From: Sphingobacterium sp. CZ-UAM
GTDB taxonomy: Bacteria; Bacteroidota; Bacteroidia; Sphingobacteriales; Sphingobacteriaceae
Direction: 5' to 3'
DNA: 64,000 bases
NCBI RefSeq assembly: GCF_002000245.1
Contig: NZ_MTCM01000001.1
Span: 682,001 to 746,000 of the forward strand
The notes under the pieces: model-generated
The model's input: only the letters and a program-made list of their open reading frames with translations
What the model was told of the DNA's origin: nothing
Databases searched by the model: none
Shown: positions 35,801 to 42,977 of the stretch, one piece after another
How the letters are laid out: every line of letters begins with the position of its first letter
How positions within the stretch are numbered: the first letter of the stretch is position 1
Program-made: the position numbers and the translations under genes

Positions 35801-36455
35801 TATGGGTGTGCCTGATGAAATGGGATATAATACCTTGGAAGCGATAAAACAGCATGAAGGTCTCGAAAACTTGCCAATAATTATATTTACGGGCAAAAAT
35901 CTATCAAAATCCGAGGAACTAAAGATTAAAAAATATGCAGATTCTGTAGTCGTCAAGACCGCACATTCCTATCAACGTATTCTCGATGAAGTAGGCTTAT
36001 TCCTACATTTGATTGAAACCAACAATTCGGATGATGTACGCCGGAAAAACAATGGTCTGGGTGCGCTGACAGATGTATTAAAAGGGAAGAAAGTACTGGT
36101 AGCTGATGATGATGTGCGTAATATATTTTCTATGACAAAAGCATTGGAAAAATTTCAGGTGCAAGTCATACCAGCAATGGACGGTAAGGAGGCACTGGAA
36201 GTGCTAAATTCAGGTGAAACAATTGATATTGTCCTAATGGATATGATGATGCCCGAAATGGATGGGTACGAAACGATCCGGAATATTAGACAGGAAGCTT
36301 CATTTGCTACATTACCTATTATTGCCGTTACGGCCAAATCTATGATTGGTGATCGGGAAAAATGTATACAAGCAGGAGCTTCAGATTATATATCAAAACC
36401 TGTTGATGTAGATCAGCTTTTGTCATTGTTACGGGTATGGTTATACGAAAATTAA
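32856..36455 (+). CDS. Large membrane hybrid kinase: CHASE3-HAMP-GAF-HisKA-HATPase-REC-REC-REC
   Basis: A 1199-residue protein. TM1 spans about 11-30. A periplasmic CHASE3-type helical domain (about 35-170, with GAETGNRGYLLTG) precedes TM2 (about 176-198), HAMP (about 200-270) and GAF (about 295-430). A long coiled coil (432-525) leads to HisKA with H535 (NMSHELRTPLNS), then HATPase_c with DSGIGIP and GTGLGLSI. Three C-terminal receivers follow: REC1 from about 810 (LLDIQLPIMDG), REC2 from about 930 (acid pocket EEN, VILDMGVPDEMG) and REC3 from about 1072 (VLMDMMMPEMDG). It likely routes signals to the adjacent response regulators and CheR protein. Confidence 0.9.
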   Translation: MPNKTLNNLSIGIGLSLFVLLVSSTASYMGIKDQNKHREELTVTRKIISLSNIILNSLQGAETGNRGYLLTGKENYLDPFNMALASLPNELNEIKELTEADPIQRSRVDSLFTAVQWRLAVLKESVDTKRKGGTVTVEKLDESKTAMDKCRNIIKDIIHYEDDDIDRKAANLDNSSFITTLFIVISALLSLIITAYFYFRLRADFLRRLALEKSLVEKDEGIARRLNLVQNITNRIASGDYDVKAEDIEDDDLGAIAKSVNRMSKSLKKSFDQLRDNDWLHMGYADLYTGLVGNKTERLLATDSIKGLVNYIGAITGAIYIFNEEKLERSGCYGLDPKAQLYFLPGEGYVGQVFVDKETKVINNIREEDYLVSFASGKINVPHLIFVPIVSTDQVLGVLEIGHRQPFTELEVIFLTESARQLSIALASAKGRAKIQALLEETQVQSEELLSQHAELENLNTELEAQTLRLQSSEEELKVQHEELMQSNQELEERSKLLEDKNLMIAERNLEIQQKAEELALSTKYKSEFLANMSHELRTPLNSILLLSRLLSENNEQNLNADQIESAKVIQSSGTSLLTLIDEILDLSKIESGKMTLEYANLNLNDICADLNNLFLPIVKEKGLAFTINIDPKLKRNFQGDRLRIDQVLRNLISNAIKFTAAGEVRLDIYGDSATKDKLVFAVVDSGIGIPLEKQKIIFEAFQQADGSTRRKFGGTGLGLSISREIARLLGGEIKLTSEEGKGSTFSFIIPDHKVELGEVQTKEQQLVEEIHSEVEEVRELVTEDTYNPATIRIPEELPDDRNNITEGDKVILIVEDDINFAKALLKYTHSQHYKGVVVVRGDHALPAAKKYHPQAVLLDIQLPIMDGWAVMDELKGDKETRHIPVHIMSSLEVKKESLLKGAIDFINKPVALEQMTSVFQKIESALSKSPKKVLIVEENPKHARALAYFLSSFDISLEVKDNVTDSINALGTAEVDCVILDMGVPDEMGYNTLEAIKQHEGLENLPIIIFTGKNLSKSEELKIKKYADSVVVKTAHSYQRILDEVGLFLHLIETNNSDDVRRKNNGLGALTDVLKGKKVLVADDDVRNIFSMTKALEKFQVQVIPAMDGKEALEVLNSGETIDIVLMDMMMPEMDGYETIRNIRQEASFATLPIIAVTAKSMIGDREKCIQAGASDYISKPVDVDQLLSLLRVWLYEN

Positions 36456-36468
36456 TTGAGCGGCTTTA

Positions 36469-36840
36469 ATGAATAGAAATAAAATAATATTAATTGTAGA
36501 CGATGACAATCGGAATATTTTTGCTTTGGGTTTAACATTAAAAGCCAAGGGATACCAGATCCTTAGTTGTACCATGGCAAAGGATGCAATTGAATTATTA
36601 ACGGCTGACAATCATGTTTCATTAGTTTTGATGGATATGATGATGCCCGAAATTGACGGATATGAGGCTATCCGTTTGATTCGGAGTTCAGCAGTTATTA
36701 AAGATATTCCGATTATCGCGGTTACTGCTCAAGCAATGAGCGGGGATCGCGAAAAATGTCTTGCAGCGGGTGCACAGGCTTATGTGTCGAAACCAATTGA
36801 TGTGGATAAGTTAATAGTTGAAATTGAACAGTTGATCTAG
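36469..36840 (+). CDS. Single-domain response regulator
   Basis: A 123-residue receiver with the acidic pair DDD near residue 11, the phospho-acceptor Asp in VLMDMMMPEIDGYE (about residue 59) and the Lys in YVSKPIDVD. It is strikingly similar to REC3 of the preceding kinase (shared VLMDMMMPE, DGYE, AVTA, GDREKC, SKP and DVD blocks), so it probably arose by duplication of that domain. It has no output domain and can only act through protein contacts or as a phosphate shuttle. Confidence 0.88.
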   Translation: MNRNKIILIVDDDNRNIFALGLTLKAKGYQILSCTMAKDAIELLTADNHVSLVLMDMMMPEIDGYEAIRLIRSSAVIKDIPIIAVTAQAMSGDREKCLAAGAQAYVSKPIDVDKLIVEIEQLI

Positions 36841-36842
36841 CT

Positions 36843-37673
36843 ATGTTGGGCCATAATATTATTAAGGATGAGGAGATAGATATTTTATTGGAAGATATCT
36901 ACCAGCGTTATGGCTACGATTTCATGCAATATAGTCGGGCATCGATTAAGAGAAGGATCAATCGAATCATGACGAATGGCCGATTTGCAAGTTTTGCGGA
37001 GCTGCGATTCGCGCTGAAGGACAATCCAGCGTTTCTTCAACATTTTGTTGAAGAAATTACAGTGAATTTGACGGAAATGTTCAGGGATCCTTTATTTTTT
37101 CGCCAGTTGCGTGAGGAGATTTTGCCGCAGTTGGGAACCTATCCGCTTATCCGTATTTGGGTAGCAGGATGTTCAAGTGGCGAAGAAGCCTATTCACTTG
37201 CGATTTTATTGAAGGAGGCTAACCTGCATCATAAATCCTTAATCTATGCAACAGACATCAATCCGCGGGTGTTGGAAATAGCACGTAATGGAATCTATCC
37301 ATTAAATCAGATTAAGTTGTTTTCAGAAAATTATATGGAGTCAGGTGGGAAGCAGGACTTTTCTAATTATTATACGGCAAATTACGAATGGGCGAAATTT
37401 AACCCCGAATTGAAACAGAAGATCATCCTTTCAACCCATAATCTGGTATCAGATACCTCATTTAACAGCTTTCAATTGATTTTGTGTCGGAATGTGTTGA
37501 TTTATTTTAATAAGGATTTACAGGATCGTGTTTTTAAGCTCTTTGATGCGAGTCTGGAAAATTTGGGATATCTGGCCCTAGGCAGTAAAGAGACTATCCG
37601 TTTCTCGAGTATCCAGCAGAATTTCAGCCCAATAGGAGATCAAAAAATTTGGAAAAAACTTTATTCGTTATAA
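36843..37673 (+). CDS. CheR-type protein-glutamate methyltransferase
   Basis: A 276-residue protein. The N-terminal helical CheR_N domain (about 1-75, with YQRYGYDFMQYSRASIKRRI) precedes the SAM-binding methyltransferase domain with IRIWVAGCSSGEEAYSLAI near residue 100, YATDINPRVLEIAR near 140 and LILCRNVLIYFN near 215. Classical CheR methylates chemoreceptors. No methyl-accepting chemotaxis protein, CheB, CheA or CheW is present in the window. It starts 2 nt after the response regulator stop, so it is part of the kinase operon, possibly methylating a receptor-like kinase. Confidence 0.88.
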   Translation: MLGHNIIKDEEIDILLEDIYQRYGYDFMQYSRASIKRRINRIMTNGRFASFAELRFALKDNPAFLQHFVEEITVNLTEMFRDPLFFRQLREEILPQLGTYPLIRIWVAGCSSGEEAYSLAILLKEANLHHKSLIYATDINPRVLEIARNGIYPLNQIKLFSENYMESGGKQDFSNYYTANYEWAKFNPELKQKIILSTHNLVSDTSFNSFQLILCRNVLIYFNKDLQDRVFKLFDASLENLGYLALGSKETIRFSSIQQNFSPIGDQKIWKKLYSL

Positions 37674-37743
37674 TATGGTTATACTTAACAATGGAATGAC
37701 ATTTAATCCATAGTAGCCCTATAAAAGACATAAAATAAGCTAT

Positions 37744-38109
37744 ATGAGTAAAAGAAAAACTGTACTGATATTTGAAGATGATACGATTATTTTGGAGGTA
37801 ATAACAGTCGTGCTAACAGATCTGGGTTTTCAGGTTGAGGTTTCGGAGACATCTCATGATATTATTCAGAAGGTGGAGTCTACAGAACCTAATCTTATTT
37901 TGATGGATAATTGGATTCCAAATATTGGAGGGGTAGAAGCGACCCGTCTTTTGAAGGCAGATGACCGGTTTAAACATATCCCGGTTATTTATGTGTCCGC
38001 TAACAATGATATAGAGTCATTAGCTGCCCGTGCCGGAGCAGATGACTTCCTGTCCAAGCCTTTTGATCTGGATGATCTTGAAGGTATCGTAAATAAATAT
38101 ATCTCATAG
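37744..38109 (+). CDS. Single-domain response regulator
   Basis: A 121-residue receiver with the acidic residues FEDD near residue 11, the phospho-acceptor Asp in LILMDNWIPNIGG (about residue 56) and Lys in FLSKPFDLDD. It follows CheR by 70 nt and ends the signalling unit; a hairpin with T-run follows. It is less similar to REC3 than the receiver at 36469. No DNA-binding output is present. Confidence 0.85.
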   Translation: MSKRKTVLIFEDDTIILEVITVVLTDLGFQVEVSETSHDIIQKVESTEPNLILMDNWIPNIGGVEATRLLKADDRFKHIPVIYVSANNDIESLAARAGADDFLSKPFDLDDLEGIVNKYIS

Positions 38110-38147
38110 GATCCAACCATGATCTATTCTATTAACCAACGAATGAT

Positions 38148-38178
38148 AGCCTACATATTTTTGTAGGCTTGCTTTTAT
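38148..38178 (+). terminator. Terminator of the phosphorelay operon
   Basis: AGCCTACA (38148-38155) pairs with TGTAGGCT (38162-38169), followed by TGCTTTTATT on the plus strand. Confidence 0.65.
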
Positions 38179-38264
38179 TCTACGTTGATAAGTATTTGAA
38201 TAACGTCTGCGATGATAGCGTTCGAAACCCAGCCAGTGCTTCTGGTCCGAATCCGAATACAATG

Positions 38265-38293
38265 AAAAAAGCCTTTCATTTCTGAAAGGCTTG
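38265..38293 (-). terminator. Terminator of tRNA-Ser
   Basis: On the minus strand AAGCCTTTCA and TGAAAGGCTT enclose a GAAA tetraloop, followed by TTTTCATT. It begins directly after the tRNA 3' end. Confidence 0.8.
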
Positions 38294-38297
38294 TTCT

Positions 38298-38385
38298 GCG
38301 GAGAGTGAGGGATTCGAACCCCCGAACCTGTGACAGTTAACGGTTTTCAAGACCGCCGCATTCGACCACTCTGCCAACTCTCCGC
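38298..38385 (-). tRNA. tRNA-Ser (anticodon TGA)
   Basis: An 88-nt class II tRNA on the minus strand. The acceptor stem GCGGAGA pairs with TCTCCGC. The anticodon loop CTTGAAA gives TGA. The long variable arm and the GGTTCGAATCC T-arm are present. CCA is not encoded. The promoter match lies immediately upstream. Confidence 0.95.
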
Positions 38386-38387
38386 GA

Positions 38388-38418
38388 CAAAAGTACGAAT
38401 TTTTGCTCTCCTGCCAAA
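38388..38418 (-). promoter_or_regulatory. Consensus Bacteroidota promoter for tRNA-Ser
   Basis: On the minus strand TTTG (38415-38418) is separated by exactly 19 nt from TACTTTTG (38388-38395), a perfect match to TTTG-N19-TAnnTTTG. The -7 box ends only 2 nt before the mature tRNA 5' end, which implies a transcript with almost no leader. Confidence 0.8.
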
Positions 38419-38438
38419 TTTTATTTCAGAAATACTTC

Positions 38439-38957
38439 TTAATTTGCTTTTATAAACTGGATATCAGCGCTAAATTTTACTTCACCACTCACCATGACAC
38501 CACCTGTTTCTAAAGCTGCATTCCAATTAAGCCCGAACTCTGAACGTTTGATTTTCCCTTCTACGACAAATCCCGCTTTGCTATTTCCCCAAGGGTCTTT
38601 TTGAATTCCTGCAAATTCCAGGTCAAAAACCACAGGACGAGTTACGTCACGGATAGTCAGATTTCCTTTAATCTGTTCGTTCGCTAAGCTCGTTGTTTCA
38701 AATGTTATTGCAGGGTATTTTTCGACATCAAAAAAATCAGCACTTTTTAAGTGCCCGTCCCTTTGTTCATTTCGTGTGTTGATGGATGCTGTTTCGATAG
38801 TTACCTTTGCAAGTGCATTCTCAAAGGTATCATCCGCTGTATTAAGATCGATTTTAAAACTGTCGAAGTTTCCTTTGACATTAGTGATCATCATGTGTTT
38901 TACCTTGAATTCTATTTCGCTATGTGCAGCGTCCAATTCCCATTTTCCTTGTGCCAT
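38439..38957 (-). CDS. YceI-family lipocalin-like protein
   Basis: A 172-residue YceI-domain protein without a signal peptide. The opening WELDAAHSEIEFKVKHMMITNVKG and the segments LKSADFFDVEKYPAITF and GNLTIRDVTRPVVFDLEF are characteristic. YceI proteins form an extended lipocalin-type barrel that binds isoprenoid-like lipids. This version is predicted to stay in the cytoplasm. A TAnnTTTG-like -7 element lies at 38989-38996. Confidence 0.9.
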   Translation of the reverse strand: MAQGKWELDAAHSEIEFKVKHMMITNVKGNFDSFKIDLNTADDTFENALAKVTIETASINTRNEQRDGHLKSADFFDVEKYPAITFETTSLANEQIKGNLTIRDVTRPVVFDLEFAGIQKDPWGNSKAGFVVEGKIKRSEFGLNWNAALETGGVMVSGEVKFSADIQFIKAN

Positions 38958-38988
38958 AATTTTTGTGTTTTCTTATTTGTTTACAACA

Positions 38989-38996
38989 CAAAGGTA
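38989..38996 (-). promoter_or_regulatory. Candidate -7 promoter element of the YceI gene
   Basis: On the minus strand the bases read TACCTTTG, a full match to TAnnTTTG, 32 nt before the ATG. No TTTG at the 19-nt distance was found. Confidence 0.4.
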
Positions 38997-39094
38997 ACAG
39001 CAACCTTTTGGTTTTTGTTTGACCTAGATCAATAAAATAATCTTGTTGAAAAGCAATCAGTTATTGGAAAACCGCAAAAAAAAGCAGATGATAT

Positions 39095-39125
39095 TTTGGA
39101 ATTGTTGAACAAATGTCTACTTTTG
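39095..39125 (+). promoter_or_regulatory. Consensus Bacteroidota promoter for tRNA-Arg
   Basis: TTTG (39095-39098), 19 nt, then TACTTTTG (39118-39125): an exact match to the Bacteroidota housekeeping consensus. The tRNA begins 17 nt downstream of the -7 box. Confidence 0.85.
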
Positions 39126-39141
39126 CATTACCGAAAACGAC

Positions 39142-39215
39142 GCGCCAATAGCTCAGCTGGATAGAGCATCGGTTTTCTAAACCGACGGTCTCAGGTTCGA
39201 ATCCTGATTGGCGTA
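39142..39215 (+). tRNA. tRNA-Arg (anticodon TCT)
   Basis: A 74-nt tRNA. GCGCCAA pairs with TTGGCGT (one G-T pair at the end). The D-arm GCTC/GAGC, the anticodon loop TTTCTAA (anticodon TCT) and the T-arm with TTCGAAT are all well formed. CCA is not encoded; the discriminator is A. Confidence 0.95.
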
Positions 39216-39564
39216 CAGAATCGCAAAAAGTCCTTAATATGAATATTAAGGACTTTTTTATTTACTAGTATCTATAGCCTATATGAGCTGGATATCGACT
39301 CAATTATAAAATATTTACACTGCGCGTTTTCTTTTCAATTTGTTCCTTTTATAAAAAATAGAACTGTTTTTTACGTAGAAACGTAGGCAGAGGATTAAAT
39401 TGGTTGACTAAATAAGTTCACAGCGCTTTTATAAGGTATTAGGTATTCGTTTTTTGTATTTTAGTCAACTTTGAAATATACTCGGTTTGGCGTATTATTG
39501 CTGACCGAAGGAAATTTTTTAAGGTCCAACTGGCAGTTGAACTAATGATCTAAATAGATAGAAT
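39216..39564. other. Intergenic stretch of 349 bases
   Basis: After the tRNA terminator I see no gene or structured element until the alkyltransferase-like gene. The region is AT-rich. Confidence 0.5.
39225..39260 (+). terminator. Terminator of tRNA-Arg
   Basis: AGTCCTTAATAT (39229-39240) and ATATTAAGGACT (39243-39254) form a long stem followed by TTTTTTA. Confidence 0.85.
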
Positions 39565-39861
39565 ATGGATGAAATATTCAAACAGCAAGTGTACGAATTG
39601 GCAAGACTGATCCCAAAAGGACGTGTTTCAACTTATGGAGCAATTGCGAAAGCGCTAGGTTATCCAAATCATTCCCGCCATGTTGGAAAAGCGATGGGGG
39701 GATGCCCCAAAGAAGTGCCTGCACATCGGGTGATTTCGAGCAGTGGAGTATTGTCGGTCCCTGCATTTGAGGCTAAATTGGAAAACGAAGGCGTTGTAAT
39801 TAACAATCTCCGCATTAAGGATTTTAAAAAGATATTTTGGAATCCAATGGATGAAATTTAA
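39565..39861 (+). CDS. Alkyltransferase-like (ATL) protein, MGMT family without the reactive Cys
   Basis: A 98-residue MGMT-type DNA-binding domain. It has the Tyr-containing helix-turn-helix (GRVSTYGAIAKALG, Tyr24), the Arg finger region SRHVGKAMGG (Arg38) and the active-site loop, but the PCHRV motif reads PAHRV, with Ala53 in place of the methyl-accepting Cys. ATL proteins bind O6-alkylguanine without repairing it and hand the lesion to nucleotide excision repair. The length matches stand-alone ATL proteins. It is followed 15 nt later by a DUF1697 gene on the same strand. Confidence 0.88.
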   Translation: MDEIFKQQVYELARLIPKGRVSTYGAIAKALGYPNHSRHVGKAMGGCPKEVPAHRVISSSGVLSVPAFEAKLENEGVVINNLRIKDFKKIFWNPMDEI

Positions 39862-39876
39862 TAAAATTGATAAAAG

Positions 39877-40404
39877 ATGAAATACTGTGCATTTCTACGG
39901 GGGGTAAATGTTAAGGGGACAAACATGAAGATGGCCGATGTATGCCGGGTCTTTAGAGAAGCTGGAATGGAGGATGTGAGCTCAGTGCTGGCTTCTGGAA
40001 ATATTGTTTTTTCTTCAGAAAGATCTGTCGACGAACTTAAAGTAATTTTGGAAGAAGCGATGTCCAATTATTTTTCCTATGAAGCCTTCCTTTTTATTAA
40101 GTCGCAAGCAGAAACTGCTCTTTTTTGGAGTAGTATTCCTTTTGAAAGACATCCTGATTTTCATATTTATACTTTTGTAGGTTTACAGGGAATAGAAGAG
40201 GTGCTGATGGACGAATTCAATCGTAGTATAAAAGCAGATAATGAAAAAGCTGATGTGGTCAATGGACTGTTTTACTGGTATGTGCCCAAAGGAAATACAT
40301 TGGATTCAACATTTGGGAAAATATTAGGTAAGAAAAGCCTGAAGGATAAATTCACCAGTAGGAATGTAAATACATTTGAGAAAATTTTAAAACTCATGCA
40401 TTAG
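39877..40404 (+). CDS. DUF1697-family protein
   Basis: A 175-residue soluble protein matching DUF1697. It opens with MKYCAFLRGVNVKGTNMKMADV, then has VLASGNIVFSSERS and a C-terminal TSRNVNTFEKILKLM. The biochemical function is unknown. It probably shares a transcript with the ATL gene. A hairpin downstream ends both this gene and the convergent aldo/keto reductase gene. Confidence 0.88.
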   Translation: MKYCAFLRGVNVKGTNMKMADVCRVFREAGMEDVSSVLASGNIVFSSERSVDELKVILEEAMSNYFSYEAFLFIKSQAETALFWSSIPFERHPDFHIYTFVGLQGIEEVLMDEFNRSIKADNEKADVVNGLFYWYVPKGNTLDSTFGKILGKKSLKDKFTSRNVNTFEKILKLMH

Positions 40405-40434
40405 CGCAATTTGAGTTTATTTCATGAAGTCTAT

Positions 40435-40482
40435 TAAAAAAAGCGTATTGATTTGTCTTCCGAACATCAATACACTTTTTTA
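40435..40482. terminator. Bidirectional terminator between convergent genes
   Basis: AAAAAAGCGTATTGAT pairs, with one mismatch, with ATCAATACACTTTTTT. The A- and T-runs allow use from either side. Confidence 0.7.
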
Positions 40483-40499
40483 ATGTAGTTCATATTTCG

Positions 40500-41537
40500 T
40501 TAAGCTTTATTAAGCTCAGCAGATTGTGCCCATATATTGATGTGGCCATCTTTCGCATATAGATCAATTTCTCGGATTTCTTCCGAAGTAAACGATAGGT
40601 TTTCGAGCGCGCCTACGCAGTCGATGACCTGTTGAGGTCTGGATGCGCCGATTAGTGCTGAAGTTACCTGTTGTTTCCGAAATACCCAAGCGATGGCCAT
40701 TTGGGCTAAAGACTGTCCTCTACGTTGCGCAATAGCATGAAGTGCCTGGATATTCTGTCTGTTCTCCTCGCTCAAAAACTTGGTCTGCAAAGATTTTGAC
40801 TGTGATGCCCTGCTGTCCTGTGGAATATGATGTAAATACTTATCCGTGAGCATGCCCTGAGCGAGTGGTGAAAAAACAATGGAGCCAATTCCGATTTCAT
40901 CCAATGTGTCCAATAGCCCGTCCGACTCAACCCATCGGTTTAACATTGAATAGCTGGGTTGGTGAATAATAAACGGTGTTCCTAATGATTTCAATATCGC
41001 ATAAGCTTCTTTGGTGCGTTGCGAATTATAGGACGAAATACCGATATAAAGGGCTTTGCCATTCCGAACAAGTTGATCGAGGGCCATCATGGTTTCTTCC
41101 AGCGGGGTGTTTGGGTCGAAGCGATGTGAATAGAAAATATCAACATAATCTGTTCCTAAGCGTTTTAATGATTGGTCGCAACTGGAAATAATATATTTTC
41201 TGCTGCCCCATTCACCATAGGGACCATCCCACATATGGTAGCCTGCCTTTGAAGAGATAATGAGCTCATCCCTATACCCAGCGAATTGTTGTTTGAGAAT
41301 CTGTCCAAATGCTATTTCTGCACTTCCTGGAGGCGGCCCATAGTTATTGGCAAGGTCAAAATGGGTGATTCCCAGATCAAAAGCTGTTGTACAGATATCA
41401 ACTTTGGTTTGATGAGCTGTGTCATTTCCAAAGTTGTGCCATAGACCTAAAGAAATAGCTGGTAACTGAAGACCGGATTTACCACAACGATTGTATATCA
41501 TCTGTTTGTAGCGTTCAGGGTTAGGGGTATACTGCAT
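40500..41537 (-). CDS. Aldo/keto reductase, YghZ (L-glyceraldehyde 3-phosphate reductase)-like
   Basis: A 345-residue NADPH-dependent oxidoreductase of the AKR14-type group. Recognisable blocks: RCGKSGLQLPAISLGLWHNFG, HFDLANNYGPPPGSAE (catalytic Asp/Tyr), LIISSKAGYHMWDGPYGEWG (catalytic Lys; WDGPYG is typical of YghZ) and YVDIFYSHRFDP (catalytic His). It likely detoxifies aldehydes such as methylglyoxal or reduces L-glyceraldehyde 3-phosphate. Single gene with a TAnnTTTG-like element at 41557-41564. Confidence 0.9.
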   Translation of the reverse strand: MQYTPNPERYKQMIYNRCGKSGLQLPAISLGLWHNFGNDTAHQTKVDICTTAFDLGITHFDLANNYGPPPGSAEIAFGQILKQQFAGYRDELIISSKAGYHMWDGPYGEWGSRKYIISSCDQSLKRLGTDYVDIFYSHRFDPNTPLEETMMALDQLVRNGKALYIGISSYNSQRTKEAYAILKSLGTPFIIHQPSYSMLNRWVESDGLLDTLDEIGIGSIVFSPLAQGMLTDKYLHHIPQDSRASQSKSLQTKFLSEENRQNIQALHAIAQRRGQSLAQMAIAWVFRKQQVTSALIGASRPQQVIDCVGALENLSFTSEEIREIDLYAKDGHINIWAQSAELNKA

Positions 41538-41556
41538 AGATTTGAATTGTTATAGT

Positions 41557-41564
41557 CAAATATA
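41557..41564 (-). promoter_or_regulatory. Candidate -7 promoter element of the YghZ-like gene
   Basis: The minus strand reads TATATTTG, matching TAnnTTTG, 20 nt before the ATG. The -33 element is not evident. Confidence 0.4.
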
Positions 41565-41643
41565 ACAATAAACAGATTTCCTCGAATTGAAATTTAATGT
41601 ATTTTTATACGAAATTTTGAATAAGTCGATGCGACCAAAAGAT

Positions 41644-42285
41644 ATGAGAAAAATTACGCTGATTATAGCAATTGTGTTCATCTGGATGAGTAACACTAAT
41701 GCACAGTCAAAACGATTGTTATTTAAAACCGCATTTGGAGAATTTAAGGTGGTACTCTATGATTTCACACCCAATCATCGTGATCTGATGTTAAAGTCGA
41801 TTAAGGACAGTGTTTATCAGGGGGCATTATTCAATCGTATAATTGAAAATTTTGTGGTGCAAGGTGGAGAACATGATATCGATATCGAAAAGAAGGAAGC
41901 GGCAGATCCTCAGCATCGCAAACCTCGTTTGGCGGCTGAGTTTGACCAACGCGCTTTTCACAAAATGGGCGCGTTGGGGGCGGGACGTGATGGTAACCCT
42001 GAAAAGGCATCATTCCTGAATCAGATCTATTTTGTCGTTGGTAAAAAGGTTAGCTCAGCAGAACTGGATGGTCTGGAAATTAAAAAGGGCATAAAATACG
42101 GTAAGGAGCAGCGTGAAGAATATTTATTGCGTGGTGGCCAACCTAGACTTGATCAAGATTTTACAGTCTTTGGTGAAATATATCAGGGCTTGGATGTAAT
42201 CTTGAAGATCAGTCGATCGAAAACAGATCAACAAGATTTCCCGCTGGAAAAGGTGCCTTTCAGTATAGTGGAAATCAAAGAATAA
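41644..42285 (+). CDS. Exported cyclophilin-type peptidyl-prolyl isomerase
   Basis: A protein of 213 residues from ATG 41644, chosen because it begins the signal peptide directly (MRKITLIIAIVFIWMSNTNAQ); ATG 41629 is an alternative. The cyclophilin-like domain has FKTAFGEFKVVLYDFTPNHRDLMLKSI, GALFNRIIENFVVQGG and FTVFGEIYQGLDVILKI. Such enzymes assist protein folding in the periplasm. The active-site Arg of the FxRxxxxFxxQGG pattern is kept (FNRIIENFVVQGG). Confidence 0.85.
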   Translation: MRKITLIIAIVFIWMSNTNAQSKRLLFKTAFGEFKVVLYDFTPNHRDLMLKSIKDSVYQGALFNRIIENFVVQGGEHDIDIEKKEAADPQHRKPRLAAEFDQRAFHKMGALGAGRDGNPEKASFLNQIYFVVGKKVSSAELDGLEIKKGIKYGKEQREEYLLRGGQPRLDQDFTVFGEIYQGLDVILKISRSKTDQQDFPLEKVPFSIVEIKE

Positions 42286-42287
42286 AA

Positions 42288-42316
42288 CCATCTTGAAAAA
42301 GATGGTTTTCCCTTTA
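42288..42316. terminator. Bidirectional terminator between convergent genes
   Basis: AAAACCATCTT and AAGATGGTTTT enclose a GAAA tetraloop. It lies between the isomerase (+) and the HdeD-like gene (-). Confidence 0.8.
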
Positions 42317-42341
42317 AGATAGCAATTTTTATATATGATTT

Positions 42342-42977
42342 TTATTTGTTGTACTGTTCAAATTCCTCTTTTAATTTGTCGTAGCGTTCTTTCCATTCAT
42401 TAGGCAGTTTGTCGGGGATATTTTTCAGACTTTTCAACTGAAACGCAAATACGCAGGCTGCAAAACCGACTGTACTAAGCGCCATTCCTGTCCAAATTAC
42501 AAGGGAAAAGCCGGCGAAAATTGGGTTCCATAGGAGAATAAAACTAAAGATAATGCCCAATATTGCAAATAGGGTGATCCAGCCCCAGGATTTACTTCCA
42601 TAATTTTTCAGGTCAAAGGAGAAGGATAATAATTGAACGGATCTGAACAAAGCATAAAATCCGACAATAAAAGCCAAAGTGCTTGCAGACAATAGGGGAT
42701 TGGTCATGAGTAAAATTCCGAATAAGACATAAAGGATGCCACCGGTAAGGTACCAGCCCCAACCATCCACTTCATTTTTGTTTTGTAAGGCAAATGTAAT
42801 TTCAAGTATCCCCGACACAATGAATGACCAAGAAAACAAAATACTCAAGGCAAGAAAGGATGTGATCGGCGTAGCTATCGTATAGAAGCCTAATAAAATT
42901 AAAAGAATTCCAATAATAAGCGGTATATACCAATGTTTAACGGAGGATCTGATCGTTTTTAAAAATGAATGTGCCAT
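42342..42977 (-). CDS. HdeD-family membrane protein (DUF308)
   Basis: A membrane protein of 211 residues from ATG 42977 (MAHSFLKTIRSSVKHW); an upstream TTG/ATG extension to 43052 is possible but gives no membrane or family-like sequence. Six hydrophobic helices are visible in three pairs, with the DUF308 pattern LILLGFYTIATP and GILYVLFGILLMTNPLLS repeated. In enterobacteria HdeD contributes to acid resistance at high density. The role in Bacteroidota is unknown. The C-terminus is a charged coiled coil (ERYDKLKEEFEQYNK). Confidence 0.85.
   Translation of the reverse strand: MAHSFLKTIRSSVKHWYIPLIIGILLILLGFYTIATPITSFLALSILFSWSFIVSGILEITFALQNKNEVDGWGWYLTGGILYVLFGILLMTNPLLSASTLAFIVGFYALFRSVQLLSFSFDLKNYGSKSWGWITLFAILGIIFSFILLWNPIFAGFSLVIWTGMALSTVGFAACVFAFQLKSLKNIPDKLPNEWKERYDKLKEEFEQYNK

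Noticed and set aside
38298..39215. tRNA pair as possible integration hotspot
   Set aside because: No integrase, direct repeat of a tRNA 3' end or mobile gene is found near either tRNA.
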